DNA of 64,000 nt, from contig JAAGOF010000288.1 of the NCBI GenBank assembly GCA_010645155.1, forward strand, positions 439,328 through 503,327, given 5' to 3'. The notes beneath the pieces are model-generated. The model was not told the origin of the DNA, made no database searches, and saw only the letters and a list, made by a program, of their open reading frames with translations. The stretch comes from Tigriopus japonicus. Its lineage: Eukaryota > Arthropoda > Copepoda > Harpacticoida > Harpacticidae. The stretch's first letter is position 1. Every line of letters begins with the position of its first letter. Position numbers and translations under genes: made by a program. Below, piece after piece: positions 1 through 10,890 of the stretch.

Positions 1-400
1 CAACGTCACCAGGGCTGCCATACAATTGTTCAACAAAAAAAGTCATTTTACATAACAATGCAATAATGTGCACAAGGAAAACGCTCTAATGGCTTCAATT
101 GACGTTCTAAATATTCACCAATCAATTTTGTATCTAGTTAGAATTAGTTTTCCTAAAATGTAAGAAAGTCAAGGCAAATCAGCGACGAGATTCTTCAAGA
201 GCTGACATTACCGAGTCAATTCACAGCAGCACTGGGCTTGAACGCGCATCGAGGTTTAAGGAGAACGAGAAGGTTATCTTCCGGCACTCATGTTTTTGGC
301 CCGTCTTGACCTTCAAAGGCTAAAAAGGTCAAACATTATGCTTTCAAAGGTAAGCTGAGATCAAGAGCGTCAATTTGATAGTAAATAGTACATAGGTAAA

Positions 401-500
401 GTTGCCTCAAACAGGTCGAACCCAAGAACCACAGTACAATGGAACCGACGTCTTGGGACCAAAATGGCACATGCGCGTACTCTTTTATTATAGCGCTCTA
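401..500 (-). mobile_element. End fragment of a hAT-type MITE inserted in a LINE
   Basis: Read on the minus strand, the sequence from 500 downwards starts TAGAGCGCTATAATAAAAGA, the same terminal sequence as the complete element at 10268-10732 and the fragment at 45061. It interrupts the LINE reading frame exactly at 500/501. The opposite end and the target duplication are not visible, so the lower boundary is approximate. Confidence 0.45.
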
Positions 501-1570
501 GTTTTGGCCTTGGCCTGGCTTTGGCTTTAACCTCTCTGTTTGGGGCATGCTTGTCCAGTACTTTGAGGATGTTTGTAGATAGTGTCTTGGCCTTTTGATC
601 AGTTGATTGTGCTTGGAAATTTTTCCATAATTTGAAATACTGAAGGTCCTCGTGGAAATGCTGAATGTTGATTTTCTTGAGGTTTCTTCTGAGTATTTTT
701 GTAGGGGGTCTTTGATGTAGTTCCATCGGTAGGTCAATGATTACTGCATCATGATCACTGCAGGAGGGATATTTTCTGATGGATGGTTGATATTTTCCCT
801 TGTATGCAGCCCAGTCAAGGCTTGAGGTTCTGACTTCTCCTTGGACAACCCTTCTCCAGGTTGGTCCAGGGGAGAGTATTTTGAATCCTGCCTCCTGTAT
901 CCTCCTTTTTTGTAGATTGTGCCATTGTCTTGTGTGCATAGTTGGAGCTCTTCTGAAGATCTAGATTCCAGTCCCCGACTATTATGGTTGTTGAGGATTT
1001 GTCTGCTTCTATCTTCTCCATCAGGTCATTTATGTCCTCTTCTTGATTCATGTTCCACTCCCTGTAGAAGTTGCATGTCTTTATTGTCTTTCCATTTGGG
1101 AGTTCCAGTTTGATCCAGATTTGTTGACCTTTGTTTGAGATCTCTGAGACATAACTTCTGAAAGTGTTGAGTTTTACAAATGACATTACTCTCTTTTTCT
1201 CTCCTCTGCCCACAATTGTTGAGAAGCCTGGGAAGTGGAAAGGTCTCTGACTGTCGTAGTTATTTACATCAGTCTCTTGTAGATGCACAATGTTTGGTTG
1301 GATGTTGTTGATAAGTGATTTCAGCTCCTCCTCCTTGTCAAACAAGCCCCTTCCTATATTCAGGGACAATATTTTGATTTGTTGCCTTGGAGGTTGCTGT
1401 TGGTGATCTCTTGGGGGCGGGTTGTTTAGAAAATGGCAGTTCTTGGTCCCATGGGCCAAGGTTGTTGCTGGCTTTGGCTCATTTTGATACTGGTTTGTAG
1501 AGCCTGATTGGACAGAAGGAGCTCCATTCTTTTCATGGCCTCTTCCATTTGACTCAGGCGCTTTTCCCAC
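501..1570 (-). pseudogene. LINE endonuclease domain, frameshifted
   Basis: The minus strand reads an AP-endonuclease-like domain: a start motif (KILSLNIGRGL), the catalytic-Glu motif region (IVHLQETDVN), a central VGDWNLDL motif, and, in another frame after about position 940, the terminal SDHDAVIIDLP motif. Motif order and spacing fit the N-terminal nicking endonuclease of LINE ORF2. The frame break lies near 925-945, just after LDLQKSSNYAHKTM. A Lys/Arg-rich linker follows, and the frame then ends at the MITE junction (500). No reverse transcriptase follows, so this copy is dead. Confidence 0.7.
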
Positions 1571-2340
1571 GTCGACGAGGCACCGCCCTCTAAAAAAGGC
1601 GCTCCTTTCTCACGGAAGTTTTTTCTCACTCCTTTCTTACGCGTGTGGAAATCGTCGAAGCGTTGGCTGTTGTTGTTGTTATTGCATCCAAAAGTGGTCC
1701 TGTTTTTCTGGCCGCCTCTAGATGGATTTGATCGCGATGATCCTCGGGCTTGATCTTTTGTCGAGTCTGCCTTGTTCTTTGGATTCCCCTCATGTCTCTG
1801 TTCAACATGGTAGAAATATCGACAGGCCTTGATTTGACAGGGATGCCCTTTCCTGGATCCGGGACAATGGACGACATGGACCCGTTCGCATGTTTGGCCT
1901 CGAGTACAACCATTCTCTAGGTTGCCATTCAAGAGAAACGGTTGACAGATGGGCCTATGCTTGTATAAGCACTCGCTGCCTCTCATACACCTCCCCTGCC
2001 TGTAAAATTTGCAGTCAGGCAGAGATTTGTTGTTCTTCTTGGGTTTTATTTTTGTTTTGGTTGTGGAGCAGCTGCTGGAGCGACTGCTGGAGCCGCTGCT
2101 CGATGACGAGCTGGACCTGGTCCGGGAGCGGGTCTTCTTCTTCTTCTTTTTTCCGCTCTCAAGCTCACTCTCCTCCTCGCCATCACCATCATCGCCACCA
2201 CTACCCAATTTGGCGTGATCGCCCTCCGTGTTGGGTCCTCCCGTTTCTCCACCCTCCAAGGCTCCATCAGGGATGCTGCTTTTTGGAGGAATGTCAGACC
2301 CCTTTGGAAGATCTGCTAGGAATTGTTTGACCCCACTTAC
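1426..2340 (-). pseudogene. LINE ORF1-like protein with CCCH zinc finger
   Basis: About 300 codons are open on the minus strand. The N-terminal part is acidic and glycine-rich, followed by a Lys/Arg run and then a long Ser/Arg-rich tract. Next comes a CCCH finger of spacing C-x7-C-x5-C-x3-H (CKFYRQGRC...CLYKH). A second Cys/His cluster follows (CTRGQTCERVH, HCPGSRKGHPC), then an Asn/Ser-rich linker and a short coiled coil near the C-terminus. Zinc-finger ORF1 proteins bind element RNA in several LINE clades. There is no in-frame ATG at the upstream limit, so this is a 5'-truncated relic. The frame overlaps the endonuclease frame by about 145 bases, a usual LINE arrangement. Confidence 0.6.
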
Positions 2341-2721
2341 AGTTACAATTCAATAACGGCATACGATGTTACTGAAGATCATGTTTTCAGGTCACCACCT
2401 CATTTCCAGTCGTGCAAATCAAGTTGTTAATGTAAATAAGGCCGTAGGTTGCCATTGTTTTGTCATTAAATATTTTTGTGTTTTTTCTGCTTTTCAGTAG
2501 TGCACCCGGTATTTCTAGCTCCATACAGATAACGCTTTCAACTGGATAATTCTTTTTTAAATTCCCAAAAACTTTTGAGACCAGTTTTGAGGCGTGAATG
2601 CAATACCGCATTTGTATTTTAATTCTGTTAATTAAGTCAAGGCAAAAAACCGATCAGGGGTCACTTAAAACATACTTTAAGACAATTTTTGAACATTGTG
2701 TTCTAATTAATTCTCAAGTAG

Positions 2722-3139
2722 CAGACCTGTTCAATTATCTTATCTAGATACTTTTTTCGGGAAAGTATCTTAAAGTATCTTTAACTAGATACTTTTTTCG
2801 GAAAAGTATCTTAAAGTATCTTTATCTAGATACTTTTTTTCGAGAAAATATCTTAAAGTATCTTTATCTAGATAGTTTTTTCGGGAAAGTATCTTAAAGT
2901 ATCTTTATCTAGATACTTTTTTTTGGGAAAGTATCTTAAAGTATCTTTATCTAGATAGTTTTTTCGGGAAAGTATCTTAAAGTATCTTTATCTAGATACT
3001 TTTTTTTGGGAAAGTATCTTAAAGTATCTTTATCTAGATACTTTTTTCGAGAAACTATCTTAAACTATCTTTATCTAGATACTTTGCAGAAAATACTATC
3101 TTATCTAGATACTTTTTCAAAGTATCTTGAACAGGTCTA
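2722..3139. mobile_element. hAT-type MITE filled with a minisatellite
   Basis: The left end reads CAGACCTGTTCAA and the reverse complement of the right end reads TAGACCTGTTCAA, so the termini are inverted repeats. Flanking 8-mers are tcaagtag (2714-2721) and tcaattag (3140-3147), a 7/8 match. Terminal C/T-A-G plus an 8-bp duplication is the hAT signature. The interior is almost entirely a tandem array of a roughly 40-bp unit (described separately). There is no coding capacity. Confidence 0.7.
2740..3125. repeat. Minisatellite, unit about 40 bp, 8-9 copies
   Basis: The unit is roughly ATCTAGATACTTTTTTCGGG followed by AAAGTATCTTAAAGTATCTTT. It contains the palindrome ATCTAGAT and short inverted AAGTATCTT/AAGATACTT segments, so each copy can fold on itself. 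Copies differ by single substitutions and T-run length. Confidence 0.9.
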
Positions 3140-3399
3140 TCAATTAGTCATATGGGTGTATCTACCCCAAAAATTGCCGAAATCTAATCAGCTGTTCGTT
3201 TAAATTGATGTAACGACCGTCCTGTTTGGTTCTTCGAGAATGTTGAACAAAAAAACCGTTAAAAATTAATTTCCGAAATATTTTAGAGCAATATTGCTGT
3301 TAGCTGAAAACTGAAGAAGGATAATGGACCTGATTCAGGCCTAAAATAATCAACAAGATTGACCAAGTTCATCGAAATCCCTTCAACTTTGTCTGAGCC

Positions 3400-3595
3400 A
3401 CTAATTCCAGGATCACAAGAAGCTCAACCAAAATGGACAGTCATTCAAGAGTACAATACAGACGTCAGAAGCAATTTCTCTTCTGTACGAGTGACCAAAG
3501 ATTGGAACGCACTTCCACTATAAGTTCAAACTGCAAAAAATTCAAATAGGTTCAAGAAAAGGATTGGAAATCTGTTTGACTTCACCTAATCGATG
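3400..3595 (+). pseudogene. LINE ORF2 C-terminal remnant
   Basis: One plus-strand frame reads SSVRVTKDWNALPL, a stop, then NRFKKRIGNLFDFT and a stop. This is the typical C-terminal signature of LINE reverse transcriptase ORFs (R-V-x-x-x-W-N-x-L-P ... F-K-x-R-L/I-x). Only this tail survives, with an internal stop. The flanks 2346-2713 and 3148-3399 show nothing else I recognise. Confidence 0.5.
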
Positions 3596-3877
3596 ATATT
3601 ACCATATTCTTACACATTTCTGTGTCAGAGAATTAAATGTACTATAATACTTTTAACAGTGATTTTATTAACCAAATTCTAATGAGTATTTAGCATTGCA
3701 TTTACATCTCAAAACTGGTCTCAAAAGTTTCTGGAATTAAAAAAAAACTTCTCCAGCTTAATGAAACACCGTGGCAACACTAACATTTCATTTAGTGAAT
3801 CACGCAAGTTATTTACAGTTGAAAATCATTTGGTTTGTTAAATCATTTTTTGGTTGTTTTTGGTGTATTTATCAAAT

Positions 3878-5359
3878 TTATTGTTTATCACAACAAACAT
3901 CGGAACAATTTTCTGACGTTGGATCTGATTGGAGCATCCTAATTCGTCGTTCTCCATTTCTTAGACAATCTTGTAATCGCTTAACTTTCCTTCGAAGTTC
4001 CACAATTTGGTCATCTTTTGAACATGCATGCAGCCAAGACACGTGTTTAGGAACCGATTCCAATTTAGCATACGCATGATCTGGGAAAGATTGAACGTCC
4101 TCATCATTTTCTTCGTTGGCTTGCTGTAAATGGACAAGCTAATAAATTCAAAACTTAATTGGTTGCTGCAATCACAAAGTATTTTACCTCGTTTGTTTCG
4201 ATTGGAGGTAAGGACTCATGGAATTTTCCAACGGAAGGGATTCCCTAAAATAGATAATCAACAAATGGTATCGAATCTTATGAAGATTTTTATTGATCGT
4301 TTTGGTAAAATCTGTCAAAGGCTATCAACTGATTCAAGTTTTTGTCTGCGATAAGGAGGAATATCGTGGTTTGTCTGATGATCCCTTTTGAGGAGCTTGA
4401 TTCTTCTTTCCCGTCGTTTTATGGCCACTTGGAGCCTATGGGCCTGCTTTTTAAGTCGTATAATTTCTTCGTCCTTATCACAAGTATGAGGTTCAGATAC
4501 ATATTCGGAGGGAAACTGTTCATAAGTCGGTGCTGAATCAAATCTGGAATTGTCCGTAATTTTGTCTACCTTTTCAGTATCTGTAGGAAGGAATATCCCA
4601 GATTCACCGGTCTGAAATTAAAGAAGTGTGACCCTTAAGAAATATCAGTAAGAAAAAGTTTCCTATTTTAAAATTTTTCGGGTGATTTTGGGCCACAGGG
4701 CAACGTGGATGGAATAGAAAATTTGGCCTTAATAATAGACTAATAGACTTGATCGTAATCTGGAACAGACTCAACAGTTTTAGTACACATTCTTAATCGG
4801 GGAAACTTTGCATCAATACAAGATAAGCCAATTTTCCATTTAGGCGGCTCAAGCGTTGAAATGTAAAGCCCAAAATCTGACATCTTTCTCGTAATTTTCC
4901 CCCAGAATCCTCAGCTGAAGTCATCTTATTAGTTTCTGCCAGTTTCTTACTTCAAAGGTTTCATCCATGTCATCAAAGACTGCCTGAAATATAAAGGCAA
5001 AGTCAATTTTAATGTTACAATAGGTCGTCTATTGGTTGTACCGTTGAAAATGATTCTTCTTCCGGCCAAATTGACGTCTCATTGGATCCTTGAAAATCCG
5101 GAACAGCATTGATAACCAATCTTCTTCTTGGCCGGACTTTATTGTCCTTATTTGGTCTCCCCCTGATCTTCATTGAAGATGGGTGAAAATGCTTCCAACA
5201 AACAGCTGATGTTGGTTTGGGTACGAAATCGGGTATGCCAAGCAAATCCAGCCATTGTTGGCGCAATTTCAGATCGTGTTTGGGAAATTTAAAGAAAGAT
5301 TGCTCAAAAGAACCATCATGTTTTGAATTGCAACCTTTTGCCGCGCATTTTAACACCAT
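3878..5359 (-). CDS. THAP-domain protein with alternative coiled-coil 3' exons
   Basis: Exon 1 (5359-5042) opens with MVLKCAAKGCNSKHDG and encodes a full THAP DNA-binding domain: C4-x4-C9, the later C-x2-H pair (CWKHF) and the AVPxF box (NAVPDF). Exon 2 (4983-4951) encodes AVFDDMDETFE. Two alternative 3' ends then follow in the same phase (0). One is exon 3 (4611-4315), ending in a stop after a basic coiled coil (IIRLKKQAHRL...). The other is exons 4a (4244-4188) and 4b (4123-3878), whose coil (IVELRRKVKRL...) is visibly homologous to the first. All borders are GT..AG; introns are about 58 to 339 bp. THAP proteins are sequence-specific zinc-dependent DNA binders, often dimerising through a C-terminal coil, and are evolutionarily related to P-element transposase; no transposase domain is present here. 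The donor used for exon 1 (gtacaa) was chosen for phase and is the weakest join. Confidence 0.8.
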
Positions 5360-6934
5360 CTTTCACTTCAGGCGTCTGGGTACTCAACAACCAAACTGCA
5401 CCAAATCAGGGGGCAGAGCAATAACAGGTGTAATACTTCAATTTAATGTGCAATGTGTTGGAAGAGCCTGTGTAAGGTATGTAAGCCAGCTAGTGAGCAA
5501 CAGGGGTCATAAAGTACTTAACTTGACCAAATTATAAAATGATTTGAGGCTTTGGGGACAAAAAATAGCGTTTGAGGATTGTTGTTGTGGGCTTAGTCAG
5601 CTGATCGAGATCCAGCTTACCAATAGTTTCTACTACAGAACTTTAGTTTCTACTTAGTTTCTATATTTGGTTACGGCTTGTTATTTAAGATATTTATGAC
5701 TGGGGGAATATAATTTAAAACGAGCAATTGTGAGAGTCTGTCTTTAACTCATCTCATTAATAATCCTGATTTACAGTTCATTAGGCCTACAATCATACAA
5801 TCAAGGTTGCGTGATTGTTTCTTATTTGCTGGTCAATAAATGCTTCATTTCAAGCATAAATCATTAGAAAAAAACAAGCCTTTGAGGTTTACATTGGCTG
5901 GGTTAGGTCAAGTAATACTACTTTTTAGCTTATCCCTAATTAAGTTGGTTGATTTTTATTAAAACCTTGACCGACACGTTGATTGCGATCCCCCTTACTT
6001 AGAAATACTAGAAGGCAGAGATTGGCATCCAAATCTATGATTGCCCGACCCGGCACGGACTGTCTGTGACGTCATTCTTCATGCGGGAAGCCGAAGTTCA
6101 TGATTAAAGGAACCTTTTCTTCTAAGAAACACATCTAAACTATTTCGCTCATCTGATAGGGCAGTTTGGTTATTGAAAATCCTCAAGTCTGCTGGAAATG
6201 TGTCTAAGGTATTAACCCGATATGCAAAAAGTGAATTTCAACTAGTGTGGAGTTTAAACAGGGGCCGATTAATTCACATGATCGGGTGATTGACAACAAA
6301 ATTTCAGTGATGTGAAATCTCGGCTTGCGCAAGTTTTTTCACGGGAGGTGGCAGGGTAGGGTTTCCTCTTAGAGAATGGGTGCTTTGCTCTGGTATATGA
6401 GCAAACACGAATTTGAGTTTGATTTGCAACCCTGCTCAGAAGTCACAAAAGTCAGGGATGCCTTGCCTTATGGCGCTTCTTAAAGAAAAAACCTGGTTAT
6501 GAAGGCTGGTAGACATTAGGGAATATGATTTCACTCAAGTAAATTGGCAACCCCAGCACCAAGTCAGATCACTACAAAATCAACAAAGAAGAAGTACTCT
6601 GGTTTGTTGTTGAACTTCGTTAGGATTAGCTGAATGTTCAACTGAATGCTCTTGACCAATCACCAGCGTGAATCATCGGCACCGTGTGTTTGCTCACGAA
6701 TGCCAATATCTATCTTAGTGTATCTACCCTTACTGTTATTAAGCAAGACTAACGACTCCACTGACAAATGCACTTCTAGTATCCCTCGCACGAACTAAGT
6801 TAATGATGCGAACACATGTTTTGTTCCTTGAGAAATCAATCTTTAGTAGCGCTTTCAGACTGTTTCACATACACCATCTTTTTATAAACGTGAAGAGAGA
6901 AATGTGTGTGGTAGGGGCCTTCAGTAGATTGAAT
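5360..6934. other. Intergenic, no gene seen
   Basis: AT-rich DNA between the THAP gene start and the eL43 stop codon. Open frames here are short and show no recognisable motif. It must contain the THAP promoter (divergent from nothing) and the eL43 3' UTR; I see no clear TATA box. Confidence 0.5.
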
Positions 6935-9696
6935 TTAAAGCTCCTTCATTTCTCGCAGACGTCGGATGGCGGATCGAACGGAGGCGGCAGCGGTGGTTGT
7001 GTAGCTCCAAGCTCCTCCGGCCACGGTCACGCGACAGTTCTTCTGGTTGCAAAACCAGATACCCACGGCCTTACGTTTCATGGCATCCTAAAAATGAGAA
7101 GAATAAAGCCTCCGTCAGTCTCTAAGAAGTAGGTAGCAGTACCAGGACTCATTCATGTTTGATTAAATGGGGCATTCGTACGAGAGGTTAGGATTTTGAG
7201 ATATGTTCCCACAAAGGCCGGTGAGCACCAAAAGCCAAATGAGATTGTGTTAAACATGACTATCTTCATTTGGAAGGATAAAAAAGATACAAAACATGAA
7301 GGACAGTAAATTACTGAACTGTTATACTTATTGAAATGAGACCTCATGAACGAATAGTTGGTTTATAACATATAAAGTTATATTCTTCAACGATAGACGC
7401 AAGAAAAGCTTACAGTCAAAAGCGGGCTATTATAATAATTTGAGCCATAATAGATCACACCATCAAAACATTCAAAGAATATTTGACCTAACCACGGGTA
7501 GTTATTTCCAGATTTTTTTAATTTCAATGGCATTCCACTTTCAGTGGTACCACACCATTGGTTTAAGTCTTCGGAAGAAGAAAATGCAAAATATAAAATC
7601 TTCCCCCATGGAATATGACAGAAATTGTCATTTTAGTTATGACGTGTTTTGAATCTTTTTCCCCTTGATTAAAATCATGAGAAGGGTATCTCCTGAATGT
7701 AGGGCCTTACATTATTACCTTTCACTGTAACTGTACTGATGTTTGTAATTAACTGATCCTTGGCCAATTTCTTGACTTGAGTTTAATTTGATCTATGAGT
7801 ATCACTACCTAAACACAAGAAGGGACATGGATATTCAAGGCACAGCATGTTTGTTTAGTTTGTGAAAGTGACTTTTACATCCTGTATCTATTGGTGATTA
7901 ATTTGGATCAGTTTGGTACATCTGAGATGATGTTATTGTGGTAGATTGGTCATTTCCTCGTTGATCATGTGCTTATCATGTGTCATTGTGTGCAATCCTG
8001 AATATCATTCTGCAAACCCCTTTTTTCTTGCAAGAAATCCTCCACATCAAGATTGCAATCACCAAATGAACAATATGTGTTGGCCTTCCACTTTTTTTAG
8101 GCCAAGTATTTCATGCCAACAAAAATGTGCATGAAATAAAGTGCACTAATGACCAAGTGAAGAACATATAACAAAGGATTTTGAAGAATCTAAGTTATTG
8201 AAGCCTGAACAATGTGATCATTGATCAGTTCTTTTGCTGATTGTGTGCTTTAAAAGTGACCAAATCACAGGCCTGTGGACAAAATGTCACTTATACATCA
8301 AAGAGAGCACGAGCATCAAACTCATCTAATGTGCCATGTGTACAAACAATTTCCATGCATAAAAAATCTTCACAGTGCACTCAGTATCCAACACATCAAT
8401 GAAAATCATCTGAAAGGTTGTCCTAAAAGTTCTGTAACAAAACTATGTGAATATGAGTCATGGTGTTCAGTTATGATTTTGAGTTCATTGTTCAACATTT
8501 TCCATTCCAAGTCTTGTTTCTTGACCACCATGACTTTCCTATCTCCTTTTTTTGCCTTGCATTGTTTGCCATTGTGAATCCATTTCTGATGATAAATAAA
8601 CTGCCTTACTTTATAGTTGTTTAGTTTTTGTAATTTAACTCAGAAAGGCTTTCATTAGAATTATCAAAACAACAACTAAGCAAATTAATGCACTTGAAGC
8701 ACTATCCACAAGGGAAATTTTGCTCCTCTTCATCATTGTTATCATAGCAGATTGAAGCCTATATTTCTCAACTTTTCTTGATTGCAATAAACAAAGCCTT
8801 CTAAATCAATAAATTGTCTATGATGTGCAAAATTGAAATTAAGCTTTGCTCCATGTCAAGGACACATTGGGGCCCAAAAATGTGTTACAAAGGAGACACC
8901 CTTCTCATGATTGGATAAGGAGGAAAATGGATTCAAACCATGCCATAACTAAAAAGGCCATTTCTCTCATTTTCCATGGGGGAAGATTTTAATTTATGCA
9001 TTTCCTTCTTTCCACGGCTTATGCCAATGGTGTGGTACCACTGAAAATGGAATGCCATTGAAATTAAAAATTTCCTTAAATAACTACCCGTGCCTAACCC
9101 ACTATGTTTCAACGTTACTGCTAAAAGGTTTTAAAAAATCCGCCCTCCAAATAAATCCTTCCTAATTAATATTACTTCCAAAATCTTGCACTACATTATC
9201 CAACTTGTCAAGATTTTCCTGACTTTCTAAATACTGCAATTCTAATTGGGGTTCATTCCAGCTAAATATAACGAGTGAGTTTCCAAGTTTATCACTTAAG
9301 GGAGCTAATTCAACCTTCCCAAATTATATAGCCTGGACCTCGCATCACGATTTGTCTCACCTTGCCACAAAAGGAGCATGTGTACTTGGCGTGCTGCGAG
9401 ACCTCCATCTTCTTGACGGTCTTTCGCAGGGAAGCTCCATAACGGGTTCCGTACTTGCCCACGACTCCAACCTTCTTGGTACGCTTGGCCTGAAACGAGA
9501 TCAAATTTCTTTTCAGAGACTCGATTACAAACCCAAATTCGGGGTCTCTTGGGACAAGAAATCCGTGGATGAGATTGGATTTAGAAACTTAAAACACCCG
9601 TGAAGCACTTGAGACACGAAATGAGATCATGGGTTCAGGGATTCACGAGAAATTCGAGGATTTACAAGAGGATAGCAATGTTTAGGTTCTTACCAT
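6935..9696 (-). CDS. RpL37A: 60S ribosomal protein eL43 (RPL37A)
   Basis: Three coding exons on the minus strand. Exon 1 carries only the ATG (9696-9694), followed by gtaag. Exon 2 (9489-9361) encodes [20 protein letters not shown] through the first zinc pair CSFCGK. Exon 3 (7087-6935) starts [13 protein letters not shown] and ends REMKEL-stop. The product is 94 residues against the usual 92. It is a structural protein of the large ribosomal subunit with one C4 zinc finger. Here the second cysteine pair is CNQKNC (C-x4-C) instead of the usual C-x2-C, which accounts for the two extra residues. The stretch just 5' of the ATG, read on the minus strand, is a long pyrimidine tract, as expected of a 5'TOP mRNA. 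Intron 2 (7088-9360, about 2.3 kb) hosts a TIR transposon. Confidence 0.93.
7493..9092. mobile_element. Non-autonomous TIR element in eL43 intron 2
   Basis: Both ends begin CACGGGTAGTTATTT and share inverted repeats for roughly 170 bp (7493-7630 against 8930-9092). A 6-bp duplication cctaac flanks it (7487-7492 and 9093-9098). The first 45 or so bases match the ends of the autonomous-looking element at 60640-63533, including the internal segment AATTTCAATGGCATT. No long ORF survives; one short plus-strand frame (8275-8577) has a few Cys/His residues but no convincing finger. It is intronic, so it is removed from the mature mRNA. Confidence 0.75.
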
Positions 9697-9699
9697 TTT

Positions 9700-10259
9700 G
9701 CTTGGAAAACGGAAAAGGAAAGAAAGAAGGGAAGGAGGTAGAAAAGAAAAGGAAAGAGATTTGTTTTGATGAAATGTTTAAGGATGGTTTTATTGATTTG
9801 AATTAGTTGAGGGTGGAGTTTATATTTAAAATTGTTGATTTTTGTATTTTTTATATTTATCATTTTTCGTTTTCTTTTCTCAACTTCAAAGTGAGCGGAG
9901 TTGTGACAAGTATCTCACGCAACCTCTAAAATAGAAAGGTAGTAGAAAAAAGGTAGTCTAAAAAGAGAGCTTGTAAATCAGTTGTTTGTTTCTCCTGTTT
10001 GTGAAGGAAATGCGTTAACAACTTTCTTCCATTTAATGCATGTTGCATGCATTTCTGTAAAGGCAGGAGAATGTTAGTCTAAATTTTTAAATTGCAAATA
10101 CGAAAGTTTTCCCGCATAATATGCAGTGTTATTGTGTTTTTATGTCAGGGACATCAAAACCCGAATTTGAAATTTTAGTTAACGGGTAGATAGTTCTTAC
10201 ATATGAAGTTATTCTTTTGTTCAATATTTTTGCCTAAATCTTGGATTGTACACTCGTTG
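9700..10259. promoter_or_regulatory. eL43 5' leader and upstream region
   Basis: On the minus strand the 60-70 bases before the eL43 ATG are a nearly unbroken pyrimidine tract, compatible with a TOP-type leader and start site. Further out the DNA is AT-rich with no distinct element I can name. Confidence 0.4.
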
Positions 10260-10267
10260 ATATGACC

Positions 10268-10732
10268 TAGAGCACTATAATAAAAGAGAATGGTCATAAA
10301 ATGCACCACGCCATCTAGTGGATTCCATGCGGCAACAGCTTGCATTTCTCATGGCACGCATGTGATTGAAGATAGCAATGGTCATACATCAGTTTTGACC
10401 AAATTTAAATGCCTCAAATGTTAATTGGAGATTGTCAATGGAGCTGTAGGGGTCTTTGGTTGAATTGATGGGTAAACTCCCTTAAACATTGGCACGGAAA
10501 GCTTGACAATTGAAAAAAATCAGGTTTGAGACATTCCAAAATTGATTTTAAAAAGATTGAAGTTTTATTAGGAGTGCCTCCATCAACGGTTGAGGCCGTT
10601 TAGTTTGTCCAAAATGGATGTTTGACCCTTGCTATCTTTGAATATATGTGTCGTGGGAAGTGCGAGTTGTTGTCGCATGAAACCCACCAGATGACGCACT
10701 TTATGACCATACTCTTTCATTATAGTGCTCTA
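10268..10732. mobile_element. hAT-type MITE (TAGAGC family), complete
   Basis: The left end is TAGAGCACTATAATAAAAGA and the inverted right end TAGAGCACTATAATGAAAGA. Similarity continues for about 65 bp inwards (atggtcataaa...catctrgtggr). Flanking 8-mers atatgacc (10260-10267) and ataagacc (10733-10740) match 7/8. It is 465 bp with no ORF. Relatives are at 401-500 and 45061-45236. Confidence 0.8.
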
Positions 10733-10840
10733 ATAAGACCTTAAAAAAGATTGGAGCGCTGAAGCTCGATGGTCCAGGTTAAGTCCAGGTTATGACCTCA
10801 AAATTCAATGATTTTTCTAATAAAGCACTAATTTTCAGTC

Positions 10841-10890
10841 AGCCGATATCTAGAGAAACATTCGAAGCCGATATCTAGAGAAACATTCGA
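10841..10890 (+). repeat. Tandem duplication of a 25-26 bp segment
   Basis: The segment gccgatatctagagaaacat plus a few bases occurs twice back to back with no differences, suggesting a recent local slippage event. Confidence 0.85.

Larger units (their letters stand above)
501..2345 (-). mobile_element. LINE-type retrotransposon remnant (ORF1 plus endonuclease, no RT)
   Basis: A minus-strand relic of a non-LTR element. It keeps a CCCH-finger ORF1 and an apurinic-type endonuclease but stops before any reverse transcriptase, because a hAT-type MITE end abuts it at 500. The ORF1 frame is open to about 2345 without an ATG and meets a TGA there, so the 5' end is also truncated. The endonuclease is frameshifted. 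The region 1-400, beyond the MITE fragment, shows no recognisable coding sequence. Confidence 0.75.

Noticed and set aside
2009..2267. Serine/arginine or leucine-rich frames on either strand
   Set aside because: Shadow frames of the low-complexity Ser/Arg tract in the LINE ORF1.
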